Of a DNA stretch of 64,000 bases, positions 24,447 to 32,299 are shown piece by piece. Numbering within the stretch: the stretch's first letter is position 1; every line of letters starts with the position of its first letter. The translations under genes were made by a program, and so were the position numbers. Origin of the DNA: Streptomyces griseosporeus (lineage in GTDB: Bacteria > Actinomycetota > Actinomycetes > Streptomycetales > Streptomycetaceae); NCBI RefSeq assembly GCF_014656055.1, contig NZ_BNBR01000005.1:1-64000 (forward strand). Direction: 5' to 3'. The notes below the pieces were generated by a model, which saw only the letters and a program-made list of their open reading frames with translations, ran no database searches and was not told the origin of the DNA.

Positions 24447-25628
24447 TCACGGTCGTCGTACGGCGAGCAGCGCCATGTCGTCGGTCAGGTGACCACCCGA
24501 GTGCCGGCGTACGTCCCGGGAGACGGCGGCGAGCAGGGCGCGCGGGTCGCGGAAGGTGCGGCCCTCCAGCCGCTCCTCCAGGTCATAGAACCGGCCGTGC
24601 GGGTCGCGGGTCTCGGTGACGCCGTCGGTGTACAGCAGCAGGGTGGCACCGCCGGGGAAGTCGGCCCGGTCGGCGTGGTCGGGCCAGGCGCCGAGTTCGG
24701 CCATCCCGAGCGGCAGCGCGGGCCGGCTGGACAGCAGCGGCCGTACCGTGCCGTCGGCGTACAGCAGCAGGGGCGGCGGATGGCCGCGGTTGAGGACGCG
24801 TACGGTGCCGTCGCCGTGCGGAAGCTCGGCGAGGACGGCGGTGGTGAACCCCTCGAAGGCGTCGATGCCGTCCCGCCGGGTGCCCTCGCGGGCCAGCGCC
24901 CGCTCCAGCCGCTGGGCGACCGCCTCCAGCGTGGCCTCCTGCTCGGCGGCCTCCCGGAACGCGCCGATCACCACGGCCACGGCGGCCACCGCGCCCATGC
25001 CCTTGCCGCGCACGTCCCCGACGACGAGCCGGACGCCGTGCGGGCTGTCCTGCACCGTGTACAGGTCGCCGCCGATGAAGGCGTCGGCCTGGGCGGCCTC
25101 GTACCGCGCCGCGATCTGGAAGCCGCCGATGCGCTCGGCGGGCTCGGGCAGGACGGCGCGCTGCGCGGCCTCGGCGATCTCGCGGGCGGAGGCGAGCTGC
25201 TCGCTGCTGCGCCGCACCAGGGAGTTGATCAGCACGGCGAGCACGGACACGGTCGAGACGGTGACCGTCTCCGTGATCGCGTCGGCCTCGCCGATGATGC
25301 CGAGCCGGAGGTGGACGAGGACGACGAGGACGACGGTGACGACGCCGGTGAGGATGGTGCCGCGGCGCGAGTAGAGCGGCGCGGCGACCAGGGGCGCGGC
25401 GGTGAAGAAGGGGGCCGCGGTGAACGCCGACGGGGTGGTGGAGTCGTAGACGGCACCGGCGACGAGCAGCAGCGCGGGGAGCAGCCGTACGAACGTACGG
25501 GCGTAGGAGATGCGCCGGCCCTCGTGCTCGGCGGGCGGCGGGGCGTGCGGGGGCGGGCCGGGGACGGCGGGATCGGTGCCGGGCGGCCCATCGTCCGTCA
25601 TGTCATCAGGCCGCACGCTCGTCTCCAT
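24447..25628 (-). CDS. Membrane-bound SpoIIE-type PP2C phosphatase
   Basis: A 393-residue protein. A Pro-rich N-terminus (about 1-40) is followed by three to four transmembrane segments (about 45-140), a helical linker SSEQLASAREIAEAAQ and a PP2C/SpoIIE domain (about 165-393). Its metal-binding motifs are GGDLYTV, GDVRGKGMGA, LLYTDGVTE and DDMALLAV. It likely dephosphorylates an anti-anti-sigma factor in response to a membrane signal. Unlike the phosphatase at 3061-4701, it has no PAS domain and no ATPase domain. The ATG at 25628 follows GGACGGAA; an internal ATG at codon 10 is an alternative start. Confidence 0.88.
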   Translation of the reverse strand: METSVRPDDMTDDGPPGTDPAVPGPPPHAPPPAEHEGRRISYARTFVRLLPALLLVAGAVYDSTTPSAFTAAPFFTAAPLVAAPLYSRRGTILTGVVTVVLVVLVHLRLGIIGEADAITETVTVSTVSVLAVLINSLVRRSSEQLASAREIAEAAQRAVLPEPAERIGGFQIAARYEAAQADAFIGGDLYTVQDSPHGVRLVVGDVRGKGMGAVAAVAVVIGAFREAAEQEATLEAVAQRLERALAREGTRRDGIDAFEGFTTAVLAELPHGDGTVRVLNRGHPPPLLLYADGTVRPLLSSRPALPLGMAELGAWPDHADRADFPGGATLLLYTDGVTETRDPHGRFYDLEERLEGRTFRDPRALLAAVSRDVRRHSGGHLTDDMALLAVRRP

Positions 25629-25747
25629 GGATTCCGTCCCGTCCGTCCAGGGTTCCGGGAGCGGGGGCGGGAGGCGAGCGGGGAGGGCCGAGCGGATGAC
25701 GGACGCGGGGCGCTCAGGACGCGACCGTCCCGGTCAGGCGAAACAAA

Positions 25748-25806
25748 CCGAGGACCGTAAAAAACACCCGAGGGCCGTAAAAACAACCGAGGACCGCAAA
25801 AACAAC
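25748..25806. repeat. Three tandem 19-20 bp repeats next to the tRNA terminator
   Basis: CCGAGGACCGTAAAAAACAC (25748), CCGAGGGCCGTAAAAACAA (25768) and CCGAGGACCGCAAAAACAA (25787) are head-to-tail copies. They run straight into the right-hand arm of the terminator at 25807. On the minus strand each gives a GC block followed by a T-run, as if the terminator's 3' half had been reiterated. Confidence 0.8.
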
Positions 25807-25840
25807 CGAGGGCCGGAAACCTTTCGGTTTCCGGCCCTCG
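25807..25840 (-). terminator. Terminator of tRNA-fMet
   Basis: CGAGGGCCGGAAACC and GGTTTCCGGCCCTCG form a perfect 15-bp stem with a 4-nt loop. It begins 9 bp past the tRNA 3' end and is followed on the minus strand by T-runs. Confidence 0.9.
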
Positions 25841-25848
25841 GCCTTCAG

Positions 25849-25922
25849 TAGCGGGGACAGGATTTGAACCTGCGACCTCTGGGTTATGAGCCCAGCGAGC
25901 TACCGAGCTGCTCCACCCCGCG
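25849..25922 (-). tRNA. tRNA-fMet (CAT), initiator
   Basis: A 74-nt cloverleaf beginning CGCGGGG on the minus strand, with anticodon CAT. The first acceptor pair is a C-U mismatch and the anticodon stem has three G:C pairs (GGGCTCATAACCC); these are initiator features. The upstream ribA frame runs into it. Confidence 0.95.
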
Positions 25923-26654
25923 TCGTTGTGACTCCAGTGTACGCCATGCGCGGGACTGGTCGCGAACGGGTTGAATCAGGGGCGCGGCGACGGGCTGCGG
26001 GACCTGGCCGGACAGGCCGGTGAGCGGCAGGTCGGCGAGCGGCAGGGTGTGCTGGGTCTGGAGGACCTTGGCGCGCAGGTAGCGGACGTTGTGCGGGGTG
26101 GTGAAGACGCCGGTCGGAACGCGGTCGCGCACGTCGATGCCGAGGCCGCGGAGCTGGTCGGCCTTGTCGGGGTTGTTGGAGAGCAGGTCGAGCCGGTCGA
26201 TGCCGAGGGCGCGGAGCATCTGGGCCGCCGCGGTGTAGTCGCGGGCGTCCTCGGGCAGGCCGAGGGCGGCGTTGGCCTCGTAGGTGTCGAGGCCCTGGTC
26301 CTGGAGGGCGTACGCGTCGAGCTTGTTGTAGAGGCCGATGCCGCGGCCCTCCTGGCGGAGGTAGAGCAGGACGCCGCCGTGGTCGGCGATGCGTTCGACG
26401 GCCTCGCGGAGCTGGGGGCCGCAGTCGCAGCGGGCGGAGCCGAAGACGTCGCCGGTCAGGCACTCGGAGTGGAGCCGCACGAGGGGGACGGCGCCGTCGG
26501 GCTCCCCGAGGACGACGGCGAGGTGTTCCTGCCCGTCGACGAGGCCGTGGAAGGTGACGAGGTCGGCGTCGACGCGGTAGCCGTCGGCGAAGCGCAGCGG
26601 GACCCGGACGCGGGCGCGCGGCGTGGCGGCGGGGACATCGAGGGGGTCGGCCAT
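25884..26654 (-). CDS. ribA: GTP cyclohydrolase II
   Basis: A 256-residue enzyme converting GTP to 2,5-diamino-6-ribosylamino-pyrimidinone phosphate, the first committed step of riboflavin-type pathways. Zinc ligands are in ECLTGDVFGSARCDCGPQL (about 63-81), and the catalytic loop is LRQEGRGIGLYNK (about 99-111). It lacks a fused RibB domain. The frame has no stop before the downstream tRNA-fMet: the last residues (GVEQLGSSLGS) are encoded by the tRNA's 5' half and the TAA lies in its anticodon arm. Upstream is a promoter flanked by two MarR-type operators. Confidence 0.92.
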   Translation of the reverse strand: MADPLDVPAATPRARVRVPLRFADGYRVDADLVTFHGLVDGQEHLAVVLGEPDGAVPLVRLHSECLTGDVFGSARCDCGPQLREAVERIADHGGVLLYLRQEGRGIGLYNKLDAYALQDQGLDTYEANAALGLPEDARDYTAAAQMLRALGIDRLDLLSNNPDKADQLRGLGIDVRDRVPTGVFTTPHNVRYLRAKVLQTQHTLPLADLPLTGLSGQVPQPVAAPLIQPVRDQSRAWRTLESQRRGVEQLGSSLGS

Positions 26655-26703
26655 GCGGGTTCTCCGGCTTCCGTGTCGTCCTGCTTCTGCTGCGGACTCG
26701 CCT

Positions 26704-26763
26704 GCTTCAGATTTGAAGCAGATCCATGGAAAGCACCCTACTCATGCTTCAAAGTTGAAGCAA
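26704..26763 (-). promoter_or_regulatory. ribA promoter with two MarR-type operators
   Basis: On the minus strand TTGCTT (26758-26763), a 17-bp spacer and TAGGGT (26735-26740) form a good promoter. GCTTCAAAGTTGAAGC (26746-26761), a perfect palindrome, covers the -35 and spacer. GCTTCAGATTTGAAGC (26704-26719) lies just past the start point. Both match the dyad upstream of the adjacent marR gene, so repression by that MarR protein is the natural inference. Confidence 0.8.
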
Positions 26764-26792
26764 TGAATGAGAGGAAGCTCACGAACGGGAGT

Positions 26793-27314
26793 TCAGGAAC
26801 AGGGGGGCGGCGAGGACCGGCGCCGCCAGGGCACGTCATCGGCGGCCGGCCGGGCCCCGTCCTCCCCCTCCAGCGCCCGCGTGATCCGCCCGCAGATCTC
26901 CTCCAGCTGCCCGACCTGCTCCTCGCTCAGATGGTCGAAGAGCGCGGCGCGTACGGTTTCCACATGGCCGGGAGCCGCCCGCTCCACCTCGGCCATGCCC
27001 TCGTCGGTCAGTACGGCGATGCTGCCCCGCTTGTCCGACCGGCAGCTCTCGCGCCGCACCAGACCGTCCTTCTCCAGCCGGTTCACGGCGTAGGTGAGCC
27101 GGCTGCGGGTGATCTTCAGCGCTTCGGCGAGGTCGGTCATCCGCAGCTGCCGTCCGGGTGCCTCGGAGAGGGTGGCGAGGATGGAGTAGTACAGGTGTGG
27201 CATGCCGGCGTCCTGCTGGAGCTGCCGGTCCAGCGCGTCCTCCAGGAGGTGCGTCGCGGCGATGTACGCGCGCCAGGCGCGCTGCTCCTCGGGCGTGAGC
27301 CAGCGGGTCGTCAT
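26793..27314 (-). CDS. MarR-family regulator of the ribA/ribD-like locus
   Basis: A 173-residue winged-helix regulator. The HTH LTDLAEALKITRSRLTYAVNRL-type region is split across about 60-82, followed by a wing with RRESCRSDKRGSIAVLTDEG (about 87-106). I start it at the ATG 27314, which opens MTTRWLTPEEQ; an upstream in-frame start at 27359 would read through the operator. It lies between ribA (downstream, same strand) and a divergent ribD-like gene. Its promoter carries TTCAA-AC-TTGAA, matching the ribA operators, so it probably controls both directions and itself. Confidence 0.9.
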   Translation of the reverse strand: MTTRWLTPEEQRAWRAYIAATHLLEDALDRQLQQDAGMPHLYYSILATLSEAPGRQLRMTDLAEALKITRSRLTYAVNRLEKDGLVRRESCRSDKRGSIAVLTDEGMAEVERAAPGHVETVRAALFDHLSEEQVGQLEEICGRITRALEGEDGARPAADDVPWRRRSSPPPCS

Positions 27315-27333
27315 GCCGCCAGTGTAAGTTTGT

Positions 27334-27345
27334 TTCAAACTTGAA
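27334..27345. promoter_or_regulatory. MarR-type operator of the marR/ribD-like promoter
   Basis: TTCAAACTTGAA is a near-perfect dyad, 20 bp upstream of the marR start and about 50 bp from the ribD-like start. It shares the TTCAA-N2-TTGAA core with both sites upstream of ribA. Confidence 0.75.
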
Positions 27346-27396
27346 CCAAGCCCGGCCAAGTCACCGCCTCTGTAGCCCTGTGAGTGGAGCGCGCCG

Positions 27397-28533
27397 ATGC
27401 CGTACCCGTACGTCCTGCTGTCCGCCGCCGTCTCCCTCGACGGCTACCTGGACGACACCGGCCCCGAGCGCCTGCTGCTCTCGAGCCCGGCCGACTTCGA
27501 CCGGGTCGACGAGGTGCGCGCGTTGGTCGACGCCATCCTGATCGGCGCCGGCACGATCCGCGCCGACAACCCGCGCCTGCTGGTCAACTCGGCCGAGCGA
27601 CGCGCCGCCCGGATCGCGGCGGGCCGCCCCGAGTACCCCCTGAAGATCACCGTCTCGGCCTCCGGCGACCTGGACCCGACGGCGAACTTCTGGCACACAG
27701 GCGGCCAGAAGCTCCTCTGTACGACGGACCAGGGCGCCGAACGGGCCGCCCGCACCGGCATCACCGACCACGCGGACGTCGTCCCCCTCGGCGCCGAGCT
27801 GGACTGGCGCCGCCTGCTGGAACACCTGCACGACGTGCGGGGCGTACGGCGGCTGATGGTCGAGGGCGGCGGCACGATCCACACCCAACTGCTGCTGGAG
27901 GAACTGGCCGACGAACTCCACCTCGTCCTCGCCCCCCTCCTCGTCGGCGACCCGAAGGCCCCCCGCCTCTTCGGCCCCGGCGCCTACCAGACGGGCCGCC
28001 TGCGCCTGCTGGAGACCCGGCGGATCGAGGACGTCGTCCTCACGCGCTACGTACCGACCGCCCCCGGAAAGGCCGACCGGGTCACCCCCGCCGACCGCCA
28101 CTGGCTCGCCCTCGCCTGCGACCTGGCCGCCCTGTGCCCGCCCTCCGACACCGCCTTCAGCGTGGGCGCGGTGGTCGTCGCCGCCGACGGCACGGAACTG
28201 GCCCGCGGCCACTCCCGGGAGGCCGGCGACCCGGTGGTCCACGCCGAGGAGGCGGCCCTGGCGAAGATCGCCCCCGACGACCCCCGCCTGCCGTCCGCCA
28301 CCGTCTACAGCAGCCTGGAACCCTGCGCCCACCGCGCCTCCCGCCCCCTGCCCTGCGCCCGCCTGATCCTGGCGGCCGGCGTCCGCCGCGTCGTGACGGC
28401 CTGGCGCGAACCGGACACCTTCGTACCCTCGGCCGACGGCACCGGAACACTGACCGCCGAGGGCGCGGAGGTCGTCGTACTCCCGGAGTACGAGGAGCGG
28501 GCGAAGGCACCGAACGGGCATCTGCTGGGCTGA
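27397..28533 (+). CDS. RibD-like bifunctional reductase-deaminase, reversed domain order
   Basis: A 378-residue protein. The N-terminal half (about 1-220) is a RibD-C/dihydrofolate-reductase-like NADPH reductase (YVLLSAAVSLDGYLDD, ILIGAGTIRADNP, LMVEGGGTIHTQLL). The C-terminal half (about 230-378) is a zinc cytidine-deaminase fold (HAEEAAL and SSLEPCAHRASRPLPCA supply His/Cys/Cys and the catalytic Glu). Canonical RibD has the deaminase first. Both activities act on the product of GTP cyclohydrolase II, encoded next door, so the two probably make a 5-amino-6-ribitylamino-uracil-type intermediate for riboflavin or a related heterocycle. The ATG at 27397 has GGAG upstream. Confidence 0.85.
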   Translation: MPYPYVLLSAAVSLDGYLDDTGPERLLLSSPADFDRVDEVRALVDAILIGAGTIRADNPRLLVNSAERRAARIAAGRPEYPLKITVSASGDLDPTANFWHTGGQKLLCTTDQGAERAARTGITDHADVVPLGAELDWRRLLEHLHDVRGVRRLMVEGGGTIHTQLLLEELADELHLVLAPLLVGDPKAPRLFGPGAYQTGRLRLLETRRIEDVVLTRYVPTAPGKADRVTPADRHWLALACDLAALCPPSDTAFSVGAVVVAADGTELARGHSREAGDPVVHAEEAALAKIAPDDPRLPSATVYSSLEPCAHRASRPLPCARLILAAGVRRVVTAWREPDTFVPSADGTGTLTAEGAEVVVLPEYEERAKAPNGHLLG

Positions 28534-28624
28534 GAACCGGGCAGCCCGACAGGTGGGATCCCGGACCGCGCTTCCCCGGGCCTCTGCCGGACCGCGCTTC
28601 CCGGGACCGAAGTTCCCGGATCGT

Positions 28625-29821
28625 TCAGCCGTGTGCTCGTGCGGTGAGGTAGGGGTCCTGGCGAAGGACTTCGCGGCTGCCCAGCAGCGTGCCGGCCGCC
28701 AGGCCGACCGCAGGCAGCACGAGCGCCGCGAAGGCCCAGGCCGGCCCCGGCAGGGCGTCCGAGAGGGTGATCGGCAGTCCGAGCGCATCGCTGAGCGGGC
28801 GGGCCAGGGCGAGGGAGACGGCGGTGCCGACGGCGACGCCGGCCACGCCTGCGGCGGCGCCGGTGAGGGCGGCTTCGCCGAGCAGGACCCGGCGCAGCTC
28901 GGGCCGGCCGGAACCGAGGATGCGCAGCACGGCGAACTGGCCGATCCTCGCCCGCGTGCTGTCCGCGGCCCGGACCATGCCGAGCCCGGCAGCGGCCAGG
29001 GCGAGGACGAGCACCCCGACGCGCATGCCGAGATCCGCGGCGCCGAACAGACCCGGCAGCGAGCGGACCCGGTCGGACACCGGAGAGGCCGAGAACCCGT
29101 CGGCCTGCAACGCCTCGGTGACACCGGCCACCTGTTTCTGGTGCGCCACCACGACGACGGCGGACTGCGCCCCTCCCCTGTCACGGAACACGCCGGGATC
29201 CTGGCCCGCCCGGGCCGCGGCCAGCAGGGCGGCCGTGCCCTCGGCGAGGTAGGCCACGCCCGGCCCGTCGGCCTGCCAGGCGGGGTCGTACAGGGCGGCG
29301 ACCTTCAGGGTGATCGCGGCGGTCGTCCCGGACGCGGCCCCTGTCGCCTTGGTGTACCCGAAGGTGACAGACCTGCCGAGCAGGGGTGTGAAGTCGGTTC
29401 CCTGCGCTGAGGCGGGCAGGACGACCTCGTCCGTGCCCAGCTCCGCGGGGATCCTGCCGCGGGTGACCGGCAGGTCGTCAGCCGGGGTCAGGGTATGGCT
29501 GGTCAGGTCGTACGTCCCGTCCTCCTTGGCGTACAGCACGGACGAATAGTCGGCGACGACGCGACGGACGCCCGGCACGCTGCCGGCCGTACGCAGGGCC
29601 GCGGTGGTCAGCGGGCGGACCGAGGCATCCCCCTCGAAGGACGAGAGCTCGATCTGGGTGAGTCCGCCCGACCTCAGCACGTCCCGCTCGACGGCCCCCG
29701 CGGCCCCCGCCGCCACACCGGCGGAGGTGGTCAGCAAGGCGGCCAGCACAGTGAGGGTCGGCAACGCCCGGCGCAGGGAACGTCCGTCGCGCTTCCAGGT
29801 GTGCAGGCTCCAACCGCTCAT
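28625..29821 (-). CDS. FtsX/MacB-like ABC transporter permease
   Basis: A 398-residue membrane protein. A first transmembrane helix (about 18-40) is followed by a large extracytoplasmic domain (about 45-255) and three further helices (about 262-285, 310-340, 355-380) making an FtsX-type core. This is the topology of mechanotransmission exporters such as MacB/LolC, which move substrates from the outer face rather than through the membrane. The ATG overlaps the stop of the ATPase gene by 4 bp, so the two are co-translated. It is the last gene of the four-gene unit and ends facing the ribD-like gene. Confidence 0.85.
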   Translation of the reverse strand: MSGWSLHTWKRDGRSLRRALPTLTVLAALLTTSAGVAAGAAGAVERDVLRSGGLTQIELSSFEGDASVRPLTTAALRTAGSVPGVRRVVADYSSVLYAKEDGTYDLTSHTLTPADDLPVTRGRIPAELGTDEVVLPASAQGTDFTPLLGRSVTFGYTKATGAASGTTAAITLKVAALYDPAWQADGPGVAYLAEGTAALLAAARAGQDPGVFRDRGGAQSAVVVVAHQKQVAGVTEALQADGFSASPVSDRVRSLPGLFGAADLGMRVGVLVLALAAAGLGMVRAADSTRARIGQFAVLRILGSGRPELRRVLLGEAALTGAAAGVAGVAVGTAVSLALARPLSDALGLPITLSDALPGPAWAFAALVLPAVGLAAGTLLGSREVLRQDPYLTARAHG

Positions 29822-30516
29822 CCCAGGTTCTCCTTGCGCGCGTTCTCCTTCGGCGTCGCTGACAGCACTCCCCCGTCCAGCAGGAACCGCCGGTCGCAGG
29901 TCGAGGCGATCGCCGCGTCATGGGTGACGAGCAGCACGGCCGCGCCCCGGTCGGCGCAGGAACGCAGTGAGGTCATGACGGCCTGGGCGGTCGCGGGGTC
30001 GAGGCCGGAGGTCGGTTCGTCGGCCAGGATGAGCACCGGCTGCTTGACGGCTGCTCGCGCGACGGCGATCCGTTGCCGCTGACCGCCGGAGAGTTCGGTC
30101 ACCGGGGAGTCGGCCAGGTCCTTCATTCCGAGGTCGCCGAGCAGGTCACGGGCCGTCGTCCGGTGCCGGCCGAGACGAGGCCCGAAGGCGGCGGCGACGT
30201 TCTCCCAGGCGTTGAGGAACGGCAGCAGCCCCAGGTCCTGCAGGACGATGCCGATCGAGCGGCGCCGCAGAAGGTCACGCTCGGCAGGGGTCAGCGAGCG
30301 GGTGTCCGTCCCGGTGATGTGCAGGGTGCCCGCGGTGGGCGAGAGGATCAGTCCGAGGAGGGCGAGCAGTGTGCTCTTGCCCGACCCCGACGGGCCCTCG
30401 ACGGTGGCCGTCTCCCCCGCTTCGAGGGTGAGGTCCGCGCGCGTCAGGCCGCTGCCGGACGCGTAGCGGAAGGACAGGCCCTCGGCTGCGGCCGCGGGCG
30501 GGGAGGCGGTGTTCAT
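29818..30516 (-). CDS. ABC transporter ATP-binding protein
   Basis: A 232-residue ATPase of the LolD/MacB class. Walker A is GPSGSGKSTLL (about 38-48), the Q-loop region is IVLQDLGLLP, the signature is LSGGQRQRIAVARA (about 140-153) and Walker B is ILADEPTSGLDP. It pairs with the FtsX-like permease that overlaps it by 4 bp. The upstream gene encodes a membrane-anchored helical protein 54 bp away. The ATG at 30516 has GGAAGGACCC upstream. Confidence 0.92.
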   Translation of the reverse strand: MNTASPPAAAAEGLSFRYASGSGLTRADLTLEAGETATVEGPSGSGKSTLLALLGLILSPTAGTLHITGTDTRSLTPAERDLLRRRSIGIVLQDLGLLPFLNAWENVAAAFGPRLGRHRTTARDLLGDLGMKDLADSPVTELSGGQRQRIAVARAAVKQPVLILADEPTSGLDPATAQAVMTSLRSCADRGAAVLLVTHDAAIASTCDRRFLLDGGVLSATPKENARKENLG

Positions 30517-30570
30517 GGGGCGTGGGTCCTTCCGGGCGGGAGGGGAGACTGCGGGCCGGGTCGGGGCGGT

Positions 30571-32229
30571 TCAGGCAAGGAGGTAGTACGCGGCTCTGGT
30601 GCCGTCGGCGGTGGCGGCGCCGCCCGGGGAGGTGGCGTACAGGTCCGGATGCCGGGCATCGCGGTAGCGCTCCAGCAGGCGGGGGATGGCGTCCCACAGC
30701 GACTGCGGGATGTTCTGGGCGGAGGCGAGGGCCGCCTGGACCGCGTCGGACGCGGTCAGCAGGTCGCCGTCCTCCAGCGCCTTCCGTGCCCGGGCGGCGA
30801 GATCGGCTCCCATGGTGAGCCTCTCCGCCTGAGCGGCACAGCCCGCGTCGGCCAGAACCACCACGACACGCAGCGCACGCGGGGAGAGCGTGCCGGCCCT
30901 TTCCTCCGGCAAGTCGACGGATGTGCGCGGGCAGCCCAGGCCGAACTCCGCACGCGCCGCCATGGCGCCGTACCAGGAACGCTGGTTGCCGGTGTTGAGC
31001 CGGGCCGGTACCTCGAGTCGCGCCGCCTCCTTCGCGCCTTTGTCGGCCTGTGGCCCGCATGCCAGGGCTAGGCGGTGGCAGGCCATGGCGAGCAGGATCC
31101 GGTCGGAGGGCTCGATGGCGGGGTCCCGGCCCAGGCGCCGCAGGCTCTTCTTCAGCCAGGCGGGGGTGCGGTCCTGCTGCGCGGCGGCGGTGAGGGCACG
31201 GGCGGCGTTGTACGTGGCGGTGAGCGTGCCCAGTTGGGCCGGTGACTTGTCGACGAGTCCGTCGGCCCGGATGTCGCCCCGTGGGGCGGGCAGTTGTCGC
31301 GACGCCTCCGGGCCGGCCTGTCCGTGCTCGGCCAGATGCGCGGGGGAGGTGAGCGCACGGCGGACCATCCAGCGGGTCTGGGGGTCGGAGTCGCGCAGTG
31401 AGGGCAGCAGGCACGCGCGGGTCCGCTCCGGCACTTGGCCGCGCAACAGGGCCAGTGCGGCCCGTTGCAGGGGGTCCAGCCGCTCACAGTCAGCGTCGCC
31501 GAGGAGCGCGCCGGCGTCCCGCAGGGCCCGCGTCGCCTGGGCCCGGACGCCGACGGCCCGCAGTGCGTCGACGGCGTTCAGCACCGGTACGGCTTCGGCG
31601 GTGCGCGCCGTGTCCGCCGCGAGACGGTCCAGGCGGGCGCGGTCCACCTCGTGGTCACGGTCCAGGCAGGTCAGCGTCTGCAGGAAGGCGGCCCGCGTGG
31701 CGAGCGAGGTCGGCGGATCGTCCCCGGGATCCGGGGCCCGCAGATAGGCGAGGGCCTCGCTCTCCGCCTCCTCCCGGATCCCGGCCCGCTCCAAAACCTG
31801 TGCGGCGTCGGCAGCGACGACCGCATCGGGCTCTTTGGCCGCCCCCAGCGCGAGACACACGTAGTACGCCCGCCAGGCAGGGGTGTCGAGTCCATCGGTA
31901 CGGGCGAGATCCGCCAGCGCGTCGGCACGGACCGCGGGAAGCGCGTCGACGCGGTGCCCGACGGAGAGCGCTGCCTCCAGGCGCCCGTACGCCGTGGGAT
32001 ACAGCGCCGGATCGTGTCCGACCTCGGTACGGGTCGCGCGGACCAGGTCGTTCGCCCCGCGCAGGGCGTCAAGTTGCTCTGCCAGGGCGCCGCCGGGCGG
32101 GGTGGGCCGGTCCACCGACCCGCCGTTGGTCATCACGACGCCCAGGGCCGCCGCGGCGATCGCCACCGCACCGGCCGTCATCAGGCGGCCTCTGCGGCCC
32201 GGCCGCTCAGGGCGAAGGCTGAGATTCAT
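30571..32229 (-). CDS. Membrane-anchored helical protein of the exporter unit, function unknown
   Basis: A 552-residue protein I cannot assign to a named family. A basic N-terminus (PERPGRRGR) precedes one hydrophobic helix (about 17-37), so the body (about 40-552) should lie outside the cytoplasm. That body is almost all alpha-helical, Ala/Leu/Arg-rich and contains repeated Tyr/Leu-spaced helical pairs suggestive of a TPR-like or prenyltransferase-like solenoid. At least eight cysteines (e.g. LTCLDRD, DCERL, MACHRLALACG, GCPRT, AGCAAQ) could form disulfides. The ATG at 32229 follows GAGGAA. It sits between a small secreted protein gene and the ABC pair. Confidence 0.75.
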   Translation of the reverse strand: MNLSLRPERPGRRGRLMTAGAVAIAAAALGVVMTNGGSVDRPTPPGGALAEQLDALRGANDLVRATRTEVGHDPALYPTAYGRLEAALSVGHRVDALPAVRADALADLARTDGLDTPAWRAYYVCLALGAAKEPDAVVAADAAQVLERAGIREEAESEALAYLRAPDPGDDPPTSLATRAAFLQTLTCLDRDHEVDRARLDRLAADTARTAEAVPVLNAVDALRAVGVRAQATRALRDAGALLGDADCERLDPLQRAALALLRGQVPERTRACLLPSLRDSDPQTRWMVRRALTSPAHLAEHGQAGPEASRQLPAPRGDIRADGLVDKSPAQLGTLTATYNAARALTAAAQQDRTPAWLKKSLRRLGRDPAIEPSDRILLAMACHRLALACGPQADKGAKEAARLEVPARLNTGNQRSWYGAMAARAEFGLGCPRTSVDLPEERAGTLSPRALRVVVVLADAGCAAQAERLTMGADLAARARKALEDGDLLTASDAVQAALASAQNIPQSLWDAIPRLLERYRDARHPDLYATSPGGAATADGTRAAYYLLA

Positions 32230-32299
32230 ACGGTTCCTCGAGCACTGGGCGCGGCGAGGCCGCCCCCACAGGCGTCGTCCCGCCACGACGGTCCGCCGT

